This document shows, in pieces, positions 42,193 through 51,446 of a stretch of 64,000 nt of DNA (position 1 is its first letter; each line of letters begins with the position of its first letter). The position numbers were made by a program, and so were the translations under genes. The notes beneath the pieces were generated by a model. The model had not been told where the DNA came from. It did not search any database and saw nothing but the letters and a program-made list of their open reading frames with translations. Origin of the DNA: an uncultured Pseudomonadales bacterium (lineage in GTDB: Bacteria > Pseudomonadota > Gammaproteobacteria > Pseudomonadales > Azotimanducaceae); contig OY282460.1 in NCBI GenBank assembly GCA_958296295.1, forward strand, positions 2,418,001 to 2,482,000, read 5' to 3'.

Positions 42193-43854
42193 ATGCAGCG
42201 ATTGTGCTTGGCGGCGCTAGGCTTGCTCGCGCTGGGGGCCGAGGCGCCGGCGGCGGCCGATTGCGAGAGCAAGCCCGGCGTCGAGAGCTTCACCCAGGGT
42301 TGGGGCCTGGACGCCCGCAACACCCGCTTCCAAGCGGACACGGTGATCGACCGCGACAACGTCGAGGATCTGCGGCTCGCGTGGGCGTTCGCGCTGCCAG
42401 GCGGCCAATCGCCCCACTCCTATCCCGCGGTCACCGAAGACACGCTGTTCATCGGCACGCAGTCCGGCGAGTTGTTCGCCCTCGACCGCGAAACCGGCTG
42501 CACACGCTGGAACTCCGGTGTCAGGGATGCCGCGGGTGGCATCGCGCCCGACGGCATCCGTTCGGGTGTGATCATGGGCGCTGTGGATGGGCGGGCGCGC
42601 CTGTTCTTTGGCACCGGCGGCGGTTTGGTTCACGCGATGGACGCCGGCGGCGACGTGGTGTGGTCTTTCCAAGTGGAGGAACCGAACGCCATGATCACCG
42701 GCACCCCGCTGTTCCACGCCGGGCGCCTCTTTGTGCCGGTCTCGTCCTACGAGCTGGCGCTGGCTATGAACCCCCTATACGCCTGCTGCAAGTTTCGCGG
42801 CACCATCTTGGCCTTGGACGCGGCCACCGGCGAATTGCTTTGGCGCACCCACACGGTGGACGAGGTCGCGCAAGTGACTGGCAGCCATTGGGGATTCGTC
42901 AAGGAGTGGGGGCCGTCCGGCGCGCCCGTCTGGTCGGCGCCGACGGCCGATCGGGAGCGCGGCTGGGTGTTCGTCGGCACCGGCGAGAACTACACCGCCC
43001 CGGCCACGGACACCAGCGACGCGATTCTCGCTCTGCGGGCCCAAGACGGCAGCCGCGTTTGGAGCCGGCAGTTCACCGAGAACGACGCCTTCAACATGGG
43101 CTGCGTGATCTCCGCAAGCCACTGGAGCCGGCAGTTCACCGAGAACGACGCCTTCAACATGGGCTGCGTGATCTCCGCAAGCCACCCCAACTGCCCCGAC
43201 GACGCCGGACCGGATTACGACTTCGGCGCACCACCCATCCTCGCGAAGACGCCGACCGGCAAGGCCGTCCTGCTGGCCGGCCAGAAGTCCGGCGGCGTCC
43301 ACGCGATGCGTCCAGACACCGGCGCCGTGCTGTGGACGCGGCAGCTCGGCCGCGGCGGCTACCTGGGTGGCGTCCATTGGGGCATGGCGGTACACGAGGG
43401 CCTAGGCCTGGTCTACGCGCCCATGAACGACACGCCGGTGGGGCCCGCCGCCGGCGAGTGGCGTCCGGGTTTGCACGCCTTGGCTATCGAGACCGGCGAG
43501 GAGCGTTGGTTCGTGCCGGCCGGCAAACGCTGCGACGAACGCGAAGCCTGTTTCCCCGGGTTCTCCGCGGCGGTCACCGCCACGCCGGAGTTGGTGTTCG
43601 CCGGCGCTTTGGACGGCCATTTCGCCGCATACGACGCCGAAAACGGCAACCTGTTGTGGGAGTTCGACACTTGGCGCGAGTTCGACGCGGTGAATGGGCG
43701 GGCCACCGGCGCGGCCATTGACGTGCATGGCCCGATGGTCGTCGGCGACACGGTTTTCGTCCAAAGCGGCTATGGCGAACACGGCCAGGCCGGCGGCAAC
43801 GCACTGCTCGCGTTCCGCCTGCCCGCCGGGCGGCGAGACGCGCCCGACGGCTAG
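42193..43854 (+). CDS. PQQ-type beta-propeller protein (PVA-dehydrogenase-like), periplasmic
   Basis: 553 residues with a Sec signal peptide (LCLAALGLLALGAEAPAAA-DC). Propeller blades show the tryptophan-docking pattern, e.g. GELFALDRETGCTRWNSGV, GTILALDAATGELLWRTHT and DGHFAAYDAENGNLLWEFDT. The vicinal cysteines in NPLYACCKFRG match those of PQQ-dependent alcohol/polyvinyl-alcohol dehydrogenases. PQQ binding is likely but no heme motif is present. Residues WSRQFTENDAFNMG... (21 aa) are present twice in direct succession, from an exact 63-bp duplication (see repeat). AGGGAGGA upstream of ATG 42193 is a good ribosome site. Confidence 0.87.
   Translation: MQRLCLAALGLLALGAEAPAAADCESKPGVESFTQGWGLDARNTRFQADTVIDRDNVEDLRLAWAFALPGGQSPHSYPAVTEDTLFIGTQSGELFALDRETGCTRWNSGVRDAAGGIAPDGIRSGVIMGAVDGRARLFFGTGGGLVHAMDAGGDVVWSFQVEEPNAMITGTPLFHAGRLFVPVSSYELALAMNPLYACCKFRGTILALDAATGELLWRTHTVDEVAQVTGSHWGFVKEWGPSGAPVWSAPTADRERGWVFVGTGENYTAPATDTSDAILALRAQDGSRVWSRQFTENDAFNMGCVISASHWSRQFTENDAFNMGCVISASHPNCPDDAGPDYDFGAPPILAKTPTGKAVLLAGQKSGGVHAMRPDTGAVLWTRQLGRGGYLGGVHWGMAVHEGLGLVYAPMNDTPVGPAAGEWRPGLHALAIETGEERWFVPAGKRCDEREACFPGFSAAVTATPELVFAGALDGHFAAYDAENGNLLWEFDTWREFDAVNGRATGAAIDVHGPMVVGDTVFVQSGYGEHGQAGGNALLAFRLPAGRRDAPDG
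43060..43185 (+). repeat. Exact in-frame 63-bp tandem duplication in the PQQ-propeller gene
   Basis: Positions 43060-43122 and 43123-43185 are identical over all 63 bases. Each copy encodes 21 residues (WSRQF...ISASH). The lack of any divergence implies a very recent event or an assembly artefact. Confidence 0.95.
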
Positions 43855-43857
43855 CAG

Positions 43858-46146
43858 GTGTTGACGAAACACGTGTCCAAGATCAAGTCTCCAGAGGCAA
43901 CCACGCCCCACGCCAACTTCGAGCAGCTGCGCCAGCGTGCCCAGGATTTGGCCACCGCCGCGGCACAAGGCCGTGCGAGCGCGGCGTGGCGGATGACGCG
44001 CGCACTTGGGGGTCTCGCGCCATCGCGGGACGCCGACGGCCTGCTCGCCCAGGCGCGCAAGGTCGTCGCCTTGGAGGCGTGCTTCCCCAACTGGCCGCGC
44101 CTGCGCCAAGCGCTCGATGTCGAGGCGTTCAAGCGCGCGGACGCCGAATCCCGTCTCGTTGCAGCGGCGTTGGCCGGGGATGCCGCGCTGGCCGACGCCA
44201 TCGTCCAACGCTGGCCCGAGCTGCCGCGCCGTTCCCGCCCGTGCGCTCTGGTTTTGGCGCATCCCGCCGCGGCCGAGGGTTGGACCGCCGAGATCGTGAA
44301 CGAGCCCCTTGCGCCGAACGGTTGGCCAGCGCTTGCGTACCTGTTGAACTCGCGTTTGCGCGCCGGCGACACCGAAACGAACGCCGCGCGCCTCGACATC
44401 GCCAAAGCGTTGATGGACCGCGGCGCGGACGCGAACGCCGGCGTGCGGGAAGCGGACACTTTGCGCGGCTACCGCACCGCTTTGGGCGCCGCGGCGGGTC
44501 GGGTGCGCAGTCCGGCGTTGGTCAAGCTGCTGTTGGACGCCGGCGCGGACGCCGCCGACGGGCCCACGCTGTACGAGGGCTGCGCCATGTGGGAGGCCGT
44601 GCGATGGCGCGACGTCGAAAGCCTGAAGCACTTGCTGGCCGCCGGCCCGCCGCAGTGGCACGTCTGCCATGCCCTGCCCCACACCTTGCGGTTCAACGAC
44701 ATCGACTTGACGAAGCTGCTGCTCGCAAACGGCGCGGACCCCAACTGGAACATGGGCATCTGGGGCTTCAAGGGCAACTGTCTGCACGAGGCGGTGGTGC
44801 TCGGCAACGACGCCGCCTTGGTGCGGGCCTTGCTGGACGGCGGCGCGAATATCGGCCAAACCGACCGTGACGGACGCACGCCGCTCGCGCTTGCGACCTG
44901 CCTGAACCGCGGTGCGCATGTCGCCTTGTTGCGCGAACGAGGCGCGAGCGAAGACGACGTCCGCCCGGCGGATCGATGGGTGGCGGCGTGTTTCGCCGGC
45001 GATGCCGCCGTGGCGCGGCTACTCGCCGCTCGGCTGGCGGACGCCTGCTTCAAGCCCGCGGATCATCTCTGGGTCGTCCGGGTGGTTCGCGCCAAGACGG
45101 CGAACGCGCCGCCCGGGCTGGAAGACGCTTCGCCCGATGCGCTCCGGCTGTTGTTGGCCGGCGGCCTGGATCCGAACGCGGCGGACGACGACGGCGAACG
45201 GCCATTGCACCTCGCCGCCGCGGCCCGCGATGCGCCGGCGCTCGCCGCGTTGCTCGCGGCTGGCGCGGACGCCAAAGCGCTCAATTTCGAGGGCCGAACG
45301 CCGCTGGACGTGGCAATCGACGCCGGCCACGACAGCTTGGCGGAAGAGCTGGCTCGAAACGGCGGCGATGCCACAAGCCGGATCGACGACGCCGGCTTCC
45401 AAGACGCCTTCGAACGCGCCTCGGACGCCGTGGTGGACGGCGACATCGACGCCTTGCGCGAGTTGCTGCGCAACCGGCCGCGGCTCGCCACGGCCCGGTC
45501 GAAACGCCCCCACCGCTGCACCTTGTTGAACTACCTCGGCGCCAACGGCTTCGAGGGCTGGCGGCAAAGAACGCCGGGGAACGCCGTCGCGGTCATCGAC
45601 TTGTTGATCAGCGCCGGCGGCGATCCCAACGCCGTGTGCCACACCTACCGCGGCGGCCCCGGCGAGAACACCGCCGGCCTGCTCGCCAGCAGCGGCCATC
45701 CGAAGGAGGCGGGTTTGACCCTCGCCATGTTGAGCGCTTTGGCGCGCGGCGGAGCGCGGCAAGAGCCCATGTACGAGTTGCTCACCGCGTTGCATGAAGC
45801 CGGCCGCCAAGGGCGCCTGCCCGAAGCCGCTGCGAGGGAGGTGGAAGCCGCTGGCGAGACGGCCGGGCTAGCCTTGGTGGAGAGCGCCATGCTTGGCGAA
45901 GAGACTATCCTCTTCGCCTTGCTGGACGCCGGCGTGGACGTCGACGCCCGCCGGGGCGACGACGCCACGGCGCTTCACCAAGCCGCCATCGACGGCAACG
46001 CCGCGCTTGTGGAAAAACTGCTCGCCAGCGGCGCCGATCCCACCCTGCGCGACAACGTCTTCCATGGCGCCGCGGCCGGCTGGGCGCACGCCGGCGGCCA
46101 TGCGGCGCTCGGCAAGAGATTGGAGGCGTTGCTGCCGGCCCGCTAG
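43858..46146 (+). CDS. Long ankyrin-repeat protein, copy 1
   Basis: 762 residues from GTG 43858 (or TTG 43861). No signal peptide. At least ten ankyrin-like units are visible, for example IAKALMDRGADANAG, LVKLLLDAGADAADG, TKLLLANGADPNWN, DGERPLHLAAAARDAPALAALLAAGADAK and DATALHQAAIDGNAALVEKLLASGADPT. The N-terminal ~90 residues (FEQLRQRAQDLATAAAQG) resemble the leader of cytoplasmic bacterial ankyrin proteins. Ankyrin solenoids bind proteins; no enzymatic domain is seen. It starts 4 bp after the PQQ-protein stop. A second ankyrin protein lies at 51447. Confidence 0.88.
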   Translation: MLTKHVSKIKSPEATTPHANFEQLRQRAQDLATAAAQGRASAAWRMTRALGGLAPSRDADGLLAQARKVVALEACFPNWPRLRQALDVEAFKRADAESRLVAAALAGDAALADAIVQRWPELPRRSRPCALVLAHPAAAEGWTAEIVNEPLAPNGWPALAYLLNSRLRAGDTETNAARLDIAKALMDRGADANAGVREADTLRGYRTALGAAAGRVRSPALVKLLLDAGADAADGPTLYEGCAMWEAVRWRDVESLKHLLAAGPPQWHVCHALPHTLRFNDIDLTKLLLANGADPNWNMGIWGFKGNCLHEAVVLGNDAALVRALLDGGANIGQTDRDGRTPLALATCLNRGAHVALLRERGASEDDVRPADRWVAACFAGDAAVARLLAARLADACFKPADHLWVVRVVRAKTANAPPGLEDASPDALRLLLAGGLDPNAADDDGERPLHLAAAARDAPALAALLAAGADAKALNFEGRTPLDVAIDAGHDSLAEELARNGGDATSRIDDAGFQDAFERASDAVVDGDIDALRELLRNRPRLATARSKRPHRCTLLNYLGANGFEGWRQRTPGNAVAVIDLLISAGGDPNAVCHTYRGGPGENTAGLLASSGHPKEAGLTLAMLSALARGGARQEPMYELLTALHEAGRQGRLPEAAAREVEAAGETAGLALVESAMLGEETILFALLDAGVDVDARRGDDATALHQAAIDGNAALVEKLLASGADPTLRDNVFHGAAAGWAHAGGHAALGKRLEALLPAR

Positions 46147-46170
46147 CCGCCGCCGCCACGCTCGCCACGG

Positions 46171-46971
46171 CTACTCCCGATCGCGCGGGAACACCGGTTT
46201 GCGCTTCGCCAAGAAGGCGTCCACGGCCTCTTGGTGTTCGGCGGAAGCGTAGGCCTTGGCCAGCACCTTGCCTTCCCGCTCCCGCACCTTGGCGATGTCG
46301 CTTTCCGAGCCGTTCGCGGTGAGCAGTTCCTTGACCCAGCGCAGGTGCCGGGCCGGGTTCGCGGCGATCTCCGCGGCCAGCGCGCAGGCTTTGGCCATGA
46401 GCTCGTCCGGCGCCACCAGCCGATCCGCCAAGCCCATCTCGTAGGCTTCGCGGCCGCTGTACAACCGCCCCGTCAAGCACATCTCGCTGGCCCGCCCAAG
46501 ACCCGTGCGTTGAACCAGAAAGTGCGAGCTGCAAAGTTCCGGCGTAACGCCCATCTTCACGAACATCATGCCGAACTTGGCGTCCTCGGAGGCCACGATC
46601 ACGTCCATCGGCAGGATCATCGTCGCCCCCACACCGACGCACGCGCCGTTCACGGCCGCGATCAGCGGTTTTGACGAGCGCACCAAGTCGATCCAATCGC
46701 GTGGCGCCTTCTGCCGGGCTTGGGTACCGGCTTGGGCCGGCCCTGTCATGCGGGCCTTGAAGCTGTCGCGGATGTCCGCCCCGGCGCAGAAGCCGCGCCC
46801 GGCGCCGGTCACCACCATCGCCCCGACGTCCGGGTCGTCGTTGCAAGCGCTGATGGCGGCTTGCAACTCGGCGCTCATCCGGTCGGTCCACGCATTCAGC
46901 CGCTCCGGGCGGTTGAGCGTGATGACCGCGACGTCATCGGCCTTGTTCAACAAGATGGTCTCGAACCGCAT
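46171..46971 (-). CDS. Enoyl-CoA hydratase/isomerase (crotonase) family protein
   Basis: 266 residues from ATG 46971, with GGAGG 7 nt upstream; ATG 46977 is too close to that site. The oxyanion-hole regions are GAGRGFCAGADIRDSF and NGACVGVGATMILPMDV. The block FVKMGVTPELCSSHFL carries the C-terminal-side Glu of the hydratases. It hydrates enoyl-CoA or acts on related acyl-CoA substrates; specificity is not decided. The IS1380-like element is inserted 23 bp upstream of the start, so its native promoter is likely displaced. Confidence 0.93.
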   Translation of the reverse strand: MRFETILLNKADDVAVITLNRPERLNAWTDRMSAELQAAISACNDDPDVGAMVVTGAGRGFCAGADIRDSFKARMTGPAQAGTQARQKAPRDWIDLVRSSKPLIAAVNGACVGVGATMILPMDVIVASEDAKFGMMFVKMGVTPELCSSHFLVQRTGLGRASEMCLTGRLYSGREAYEMGLADRLVAPDELMAKACALAAEIAANPARHLRWVKELLTANGSESDIAKVREREGKVLAKAYASAEHQEAVDAFLAKRKPVFPRDRE

Positions 46972-46994
46972 TCTCATCCCTCCAATGCGAACGG

Positions 46995-47001
46995 CAACAA
47001 A
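46995..47001. repeat. Target-site duplication, left copy (CAACAAA)
   Basis: CAACAAA directly precedes the left end of the insertion sequence and is repeated exactly at 48674-48680 directly after the right end. Confidence 0.75.
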
Positions 47002-47140
47002 CCTTAAGTCCCTGTTAAGCCGCTGTCGGGGAGAGCGGGATTCGTGGGGAAAGAAGCGCAAGTGCTTGAAAGAACGCACGCTGCGGGGGAATCGGCCGGT
47101 ATGATGCCGGTTGAACAAGGATCACCCCGCAGGTGCGTTG

Positions 47141-48445
47141 ATGAAGAGAGTAGTTCCAAGCCCGGCCAAAGTCGAGATCGGCTTCACCGGGGATCGTTTG
47201 ACGGGCACGGGCGGCGCCGCGCTGCTGGCGGAGGCGGCGCGCCGGTTCGGGCTTCCGGAGCGCCTTGCCGAGGCGGTGTCGGTGAAGAAGCGGAACCGGG
47301 GCGCGTCGGACGCGGAGACGCAGTGGAGCGTGATCGCGTCGCTGGCGTCGGGGAACGGGTCGCTGTCGGATCTGGACGCTTTGCGCGAGGACGGCGTTCA
47401 GCGCGAGCTGCTGGGCCTGTCGTCGGCGCCGTCGGGGCGGCGGGCCGGGGAGTTCCTGTCGCGTCTGACGAAGCGGGACGTGGAGAGCCTGCGGGGGGTG
47501 GCGCGGCACCTGTCGCGGTGCGTGGCGCCGGAGGTGGTGGCGCACGAGCTGGAGGAGAAGGGGTACGTTCCGGTGTTCGTGGACGGCACGGGCATCGAGG
47601 TGTCGGGCCGGCTGTTCGAGCACGCGGCGCGGCTGTACACCGGGGAGCGCGGCTACTGGCTGCACGCGGTGTTCGTGGGCGGGCTGTGGGTGAGCGGGAG
47701 GCTGCGGCCGGGGGGCGACGTGGCGTGCGGCTGGAAGGGCCAGCTCAAGCGCGACGTGGCGCCGCTGCTGCCGAAGGGCGTGCCGGCGTGGGTGCGTTGC
47801 GACGCGGCGTACTACCGGGGGGCGTTCGTGGAGCATGTTCGCGGCGAGGGCTGGGACCTGTCGATCAGCGTGACGGATCCCAACAAGTGCCGGCCGGTGC
47901 TGGACGTTGTGGAGGGCCTGCCGGAGCATGGCTGGGAGGACATCGGCAAGGGCGAGTCGGCCACTTGGGTGCGTTACCGCCCTTCGAAGTGGAAGGAGGA
48001 GCAGAGCTATGTGGTGGTGCGGCTGCGCTCGCGGCGGCAGGGCGAGCTGCTGCCGCGCTTCTCGGTGATCCTGGCCAACCGCGACGACCTGCCGCTGGCG
48101 GAGGTGGTTCGCCGGCACCGCGGCAAGCAGGGCCACGAGAACGCCTTCAAGGGGCCGCTGGTCGATCTCGACCTGCACCATCCGCCGTGCCGGGGCTACC
48201 GCGCCAACCAGGCGTTCTACGCCTACGGGCAAATGGCGCATCTGCTGCTGCGCGCCGTGCAGTTCCGGCTGCTGCCGAAGGCGGCCCGCCGGCACGGCAT
48301 CCGCCCGCTGGTGCGGCACGTGATGCGCAGCGTCGCCCGGCTGGTGCGCAGCGGCAGGAAGCGCTGGCTGCTGTTCGCGTCCTGCTGCTTCCGCCGCGAC
48401 TGGCTGCTGTACGCGGGAATGCGCCTGCGCATCGACTCCGGCTAG
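47141..48445 (+). CDS. IS1380-type DDE transposase
   Basis: 434 residues from ATG 47141 (AGGTG upstream); a TTG at 47111 would add 10 residues. The likely catalytic acids lie in VFVDGTGIEVSG (Asp), VRCDAAYYRGAF (Asp) and the RHRGKQGHENAFKG block (Glu). The YRANQAFYAYGQMAHLLLRAVQ block following it is typical of IS1380/IS4-like transposases. The protein is arginine-rich at the C-terminus (SVARLVRSGRKRWLL), as usual for DNA binding. Full length and without frameshift, so probably active. Confidence 0.88.
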   Translation: MKRVVPSPAKVEIGFTGDRLTGTGGAALLAEAARRFGLPERLAEAVSVKKRNRGASDAETQWSVIASLASGNGSLSDLDALREDGVQRELLGLSSAPSGRRAGEFLSRLTKRDVESLRGVARHLSRCVAPEVVAHELEEKGYVPVFVDGTGIEVSGRLFEHAARLYTGERGYWLHAVFVGGLWVSGRLRPGGDVACGWKGQLKRDVAPLLPKGVPAWVRCDAAYYRGAFVEHVRGEGWDLSISVTDPNKCRPVLDVVEGLPEHGWEDIGKGESATWVRYRPSKWKEEQSYVVVRLRSRRQGELLPRFSVILANRDDLPLAEVVRRHRGKQGHENAFKGPLVDLDLHHPPCRGYRANQAFYAYGQMAHLLLRAVQFRLLPKAARRHGIRPLVRHVMRSVARLVRSGRKRWLLFASCCFRRDWLLYAGMRLRIDSG

Positions 48446-48494
48446 GCGCCGCACCCGCCCCCGCGCGCGATTCCCGGCGCCGTTTCCGACGCGC

Positions 48495-48512
48495 CGCGGT
48501 CGCCCGACCGCG
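48495..48512 (+). terminator. Hairpin downstream of the transposase (possible terminator)
   Basis: A 7-bp stem CGCGGTC / GACCGCG with a GCCC loop lies 50 bp after the transposase stop inside the IS. No T-run follows, so it may be only a structural hairpin. Confidence 0.35.
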
Positions 48513-48673
48513 CCAGTTCCGAAACGCGTCGAATCCACAGGCGAAAACTCCTTCGGCGCGGATTCCCCGCCTTCCCCACACGCTCGACAAGGCGTTCCCC
48601 GCTCCCGAACCGCACTCGCCGCCTGCCCGACAGCTGAACCACCCCTCTTCAGAGCGTTAACAGGGAATCTAGG

Positions 48674-48680
48674 CAACAAA
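48674..48680. repeat. Target-site duplication, right copy (CAACAAA)
   Basis: Exact copy of the 7 bases at 46995-47001, directly after the IS right end. From here to 48830 there is a 150-bp stretch with no other recognised feature before the TauD gene. Confidence 0.75.
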
Positions 48681-48830
48681 CCAAGACTACACTGCCGCGA
48701 TTCGGCTGTAGTAAAATCCGGCCAGCGCCGTGGAGGCGCCCCAACCTCATGCGTTGGGCCAAGATCGATGATCAACCGCCGCCGTCGTGGACTTCGCCCC
48801 GCACGGCCGCGCGAACCAAGAGGAGCCGCC

Positions 48831-49742
48831 ATGAGCGACGTCCCGACCTTCACACCCATCGACGCGACGCTCGGCGCCGTCGTCACCGATGTGGACTTGA
48901 ACGCGCTGAGCGACGTCGCCTGGGCGGGCATCCACACGGCGTTCCTGCGGTACGGCGTGCTGGTGTTCCCCGGTCAACACTTGGGCCAAGAAGCGCAATG
49001 GGCGTTCGCCCATCGATTTGGCGACCGCATGGAGGGCCGGGCCACCGGGCGCATTTCCAACCAACGTCGGGACGGCTCGATGACGACCGCCAAGGACGAG
49101 GCGTTTCGCCTGCAGCGGGGCAACGAGGGCTGGCATATCGACAGCACCTACATGCCGCTCGCGGCCAAGGCCGGCATGCTCTCGGCGTTGCAAGTGCCGT
49201 CCGCCGGCGGCCAAACCGAGTTCGCCGACATGCGCGCCGCTTGGGACGCCCTCGATGCGGCGACGCAAGAGAAACTCGAAGGCCTCTCGGCCTACCACTC
49301 GCTGTATCGCTCGCAGGCCAGCATCGGCTTCATCCACCGGACCGACCACCGCTACGGCTTCCACACCAAAGGCGCGCCGCTGCGACCATTGGTGAAGCGC
49401 CATCCGGAAACCGGGCGCAAAGCCATCTACGCCGGCCGACACGCCTACAGCATTCCGGGCATGGGCACCGAGGAATCGGAACGGCTGCTGGGCGATCTCA
49501 TGGCCGCGGCGTGTCAGCCGCCGCGCGTCTACTCGCACAACTGGCAAGTGGGCGACTTGGCGGTTTGGGACAACCGCTGCGTGATGCATCGCGCAGCGCC
49601 ATACGACACGAGCGAGCCGCGCGTGTTGCAGAGCACGCGCATCTCCGGCGACCCGGCGACCGAACTTGCGCCAACCACCGCGGATCCGCTGGCCGAAGAG
49701 TTCGCGCCCGGGCCGGCGCCGCAGTCTGCGGCAGTGGGTTAG
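48831..49742 (+). CDS. TauD/TfdA-family Fe(II)/2-oxoglutarate dioxygenase
   Basis: 303 residues from ATG 48831 (GAGGAGCC upstream). The fold starts TPIDATLGAVVTDVDLNALS. The iron-binding triad is visible: WHIDSTYM (H-x-D) and the distal histidine in DNRCVMHRAAPYD, with the 2-oxoglutarate arginine in QSTRISGD. Members oxidise taurine, alkyl sulfates, herbicides or phytanyl-like substrates; this one cannot be assigned. A 15-bp exact tandem repeat (49731-49745, 49746-49760) covers the stop codon. The gene lies just beyond the IS and may be expressed from an IS-borne promoter. Confidence 0.9.
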   Translation: MSDVPTFTPIDATLGAVVTDVDLNALSDVAWAGIHTAFLRYGVLVFPGQHLGQEAQWAFAHRFGDRMEGRATGRISNQRRDGSMTTAKDEAFRLQRGNEGWHIDSTYMPLAAKAGMLSALQVPSAGGQTEFADMRAAWDALDAATQEKLEGLSAYHSLYRSQASIGFIHRTDHRYGFHTKGAPLRPLVKRHPETGRKAIYAGRHAYSIPGMGTEESERLLGDLMAAACQPPRVYSHNWQVGDLAVWDNRCVMHRAAPYDTSEPRVLQSTRISGDPATELAPTTADPLAEEFAPGPAPQSAAVG

Positions 49743-49760
49743 GTAGCAGTGGGTTAGGTA
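49731..49760 (+). repeat. 15-bp exact tandem repeat at the TauD stop codon
   Basis: GCAGTGGGTTAGGTA is present twice without a gap; the gene's TAG lies in the first copy. Confidence 0.9.
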
Positions 49761-49818
49761 AACAGCACCGCTTGAACTCGAACGGCCGTTGGCCCGTTTG
49801 CCGGCGGCGACGCTTCGG

Positions 49819-51360
49819 TCAGGCGCGTTCCACAGCGAACACATCGATATTGCGCGTTTCCTCGCTGAATTGGACCGCAACGAGGTGGATCGGCCGGCCT
49901 GGCTGCCGGTGCTTGTCGGCATAGCCGCGCTCCCTTATCCGCGCCAAAGCCGCGCCTGTCCCGCCGCCGGTCTTGAACTCGAAAACGCACACGCCGCCAT
50001 CGTGACGAACGACCATGTCCGAGCGGCCGGCGCTCGTGCTCTCCGCCGCCGTCACGGCCAAACCCGCCCCGGCGAAGTGCGCGTAGCAGACGCTCGCGTA
50101 GAAGCCCTCGAAACGCGCGATGTCGTCGCGCGTGTGCCACTGGTGCGGAATGCTCGCGAAGAAAGCCCGCAAAAGCCGCTCCAAGCCGGCGAAGTCGTGC
50201 GCCGCCAAGAGACGCCGCAGCCGCGAGCACTCGACCTGGGCCGACAACGCCGGCGCCTTCGCCGCCAGCAGGCCGAGGTTCAGCGCCACGCGAACCTCGC
50301 GGTTCGGATACCCCAACCGGTAGAAGTGGCCGGCGTCGTCCCGCTCTTCGCCGAGGATGGTCAGATACCCGGTCTGGAACAACAGCGCCTCCGTCTTCAC
50401 GCGCCCCACGTCGAACGCGGAGAGGTCCGCGTCGCCCACCACCAGCCCTTCCAGCGCCGCCGGCGCAACGCCGCGTCGCAGCAGCGTTTCCGGGAGGAAC
50501 GCCGGCGTGCCGGTCTCGAACCAGTGCGCCCGGAAGTCCCGGCTCCGGAGGAACAGCAGCATGCCGTAGGGGTTGTACACCCGTTCCGCCCCGCCCCGCC
50601 AACTGTAGCCGTTGTACCAGTCGCGGACCGCCGCTCGGTCCAGCCCTTCAAGCTCCGGCGCGAACACCGCGTCCAGATCGTCCTCGGTGTAGCCGCAGAC
50701 CGCGGCGAAGGGGCGATCCAACGTGATGTCGGTGAGGTTGTTCAGGTCCGAGAAGACGCTCACCTTGCTGAACTTGGTGACGCCGGTGAAGAAGCTGAAC
50801 CGCAGCAGCTCGTCGCATTCCTTCACCACCCCGTAAACGCCGCGCAGGAAGTCGCGGTTGGCACGGGCGATGTCGGGCGACTCCAGAGCGTCGGTGATCG
50901 GGCGGTCGTACTCGTCCACCAGCAGCACCACCCGCTCGCCGGTGTTGGCGCGCAGCGCCCGCAGCACCCCCGCGAAGCGGCCTTCGGGAGTCTCGTACAT
51001 TCCCGTGGTGCCCGCCTCCCGTTCGAGATTCGCCAGCTTGTCGTTGAAGTTCGCCGCCAGTTGGCCCGGCTCTTCGAAGCTGCCGGCGGCGAAGCTCAGC
51101 CGAACAACCGGATGGCGCACGGTCCAGTCCCACCGATCGTGGATGGCGAGCCCGCGGAACAACTCGTCGCTGCCCTCGAACAGCTCCTTCAGCGTGTCCA
51201 CGAACAGGCTCTTGCCGAAACGCCGCGGGCGCGACAAGAGATAGTGGGTGCCGACCGAAACCAAACGCTCGATGTACGCCGTTTTGTCGACGTAGTAGCA
51301 GCCCTCTTCGCGCACCTTGCGAAAGGTCTGGATGCCCGTCGGCAGCTTGCGACGCTTCAT
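49819..51360 (-). CDS. AAA-ATPase-like / PD-(D/E)XK nuclease (DUF1703) protein, copy 2
   Basis: 513 residues from ATG 51360 (MKRRKLPTGIQTFRKVREEG), chosen as the conserved start. Features: YYVDKTAYI, Walker A-like SRPRRFGKSLFVDTL, Walker B-like VVLLVDEYDRP, the FFTGVTKFSKVSVFSDLNNL block, and the C-terminal nuclease-like region GFYASVCYAHF and VCVFEFKTGG (E-x-K). It belongs to the same family as the protein at 13420 but to a different subgroup (typical Bacteroides-like AAA/DUF1703). Intact. Role unknown. Confidence 0.9.
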   Translation of the reverse strand: MKRRKLPTGIQTFRKVREEGCYYVDKTAYIERLVSVGTHYLLSRPRRFGKSLFVDTLKELFEGSDELFRGLAIHDRWDWTVRHPVVRLSFAAGSFEEPGQLAANFNDKLANLEREAGTTGMYETPEGRFAGVLRALRANTGERVVLLVDEYDRPITDALESPDIARANRDFLRGVYGVVKECDELLRFSFFTGVTKFSKVSVFSDLNNLTDITLDRPFAAVCGYTEDDLDAVFAPELEGLDRAAVRDWYNGYSWRGGAERVYNPYGMLLFLRSRDFRAHWFETGTPAFLPETLLRRGVAPAALEGLVVGDADLSAFDVGRVKTEALLFQTGYLTILGEERDDAGHFYRLGYPNREVRVALNLGLLAAKAPALSAQVECSRLRRLLAAHDFAGLERLLRAFFASIPHQWHTRDDIARFEGFYASVCYAHFAGAGLAVTAAESTSAGRSDMVVRHDGGVCVFEFKTGGGTGAALARIRERGYADKHRQPGRPIHLVAVQFSEETRNIDVFAVERA

Positions 51361-51446
51361 CGCCGCACCGTAGCCGCCCATCTTGGCGCAGTCAAAGCGC
51401 CGCGACCCGCGGGCAACGGCTGAACGGCCCGGTGAGGGCACGGGAC

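Larger units (their letters stand above)
47002..48673 (+). mobile_element. IS1380-family insertion sequence, complete
   Basis: A 1672-bp element. The left end CCTTAAGTCCCTGTTAAGCC and the reversed right end CCTAGATTCCCTGTTAACGC agree at 15 of 20 positions, sharing TCCCTGTTAA. It carries a single transposase gene and is flanked by 7-bp CAACAAA duplications. The intact frame, ends and duplication indicate a recent insertion. It separates the enoyl-CoA hydratase (minus) from the TauD gene (plus) and probably disrupted their shared promoter region. Confidence 0.85.
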
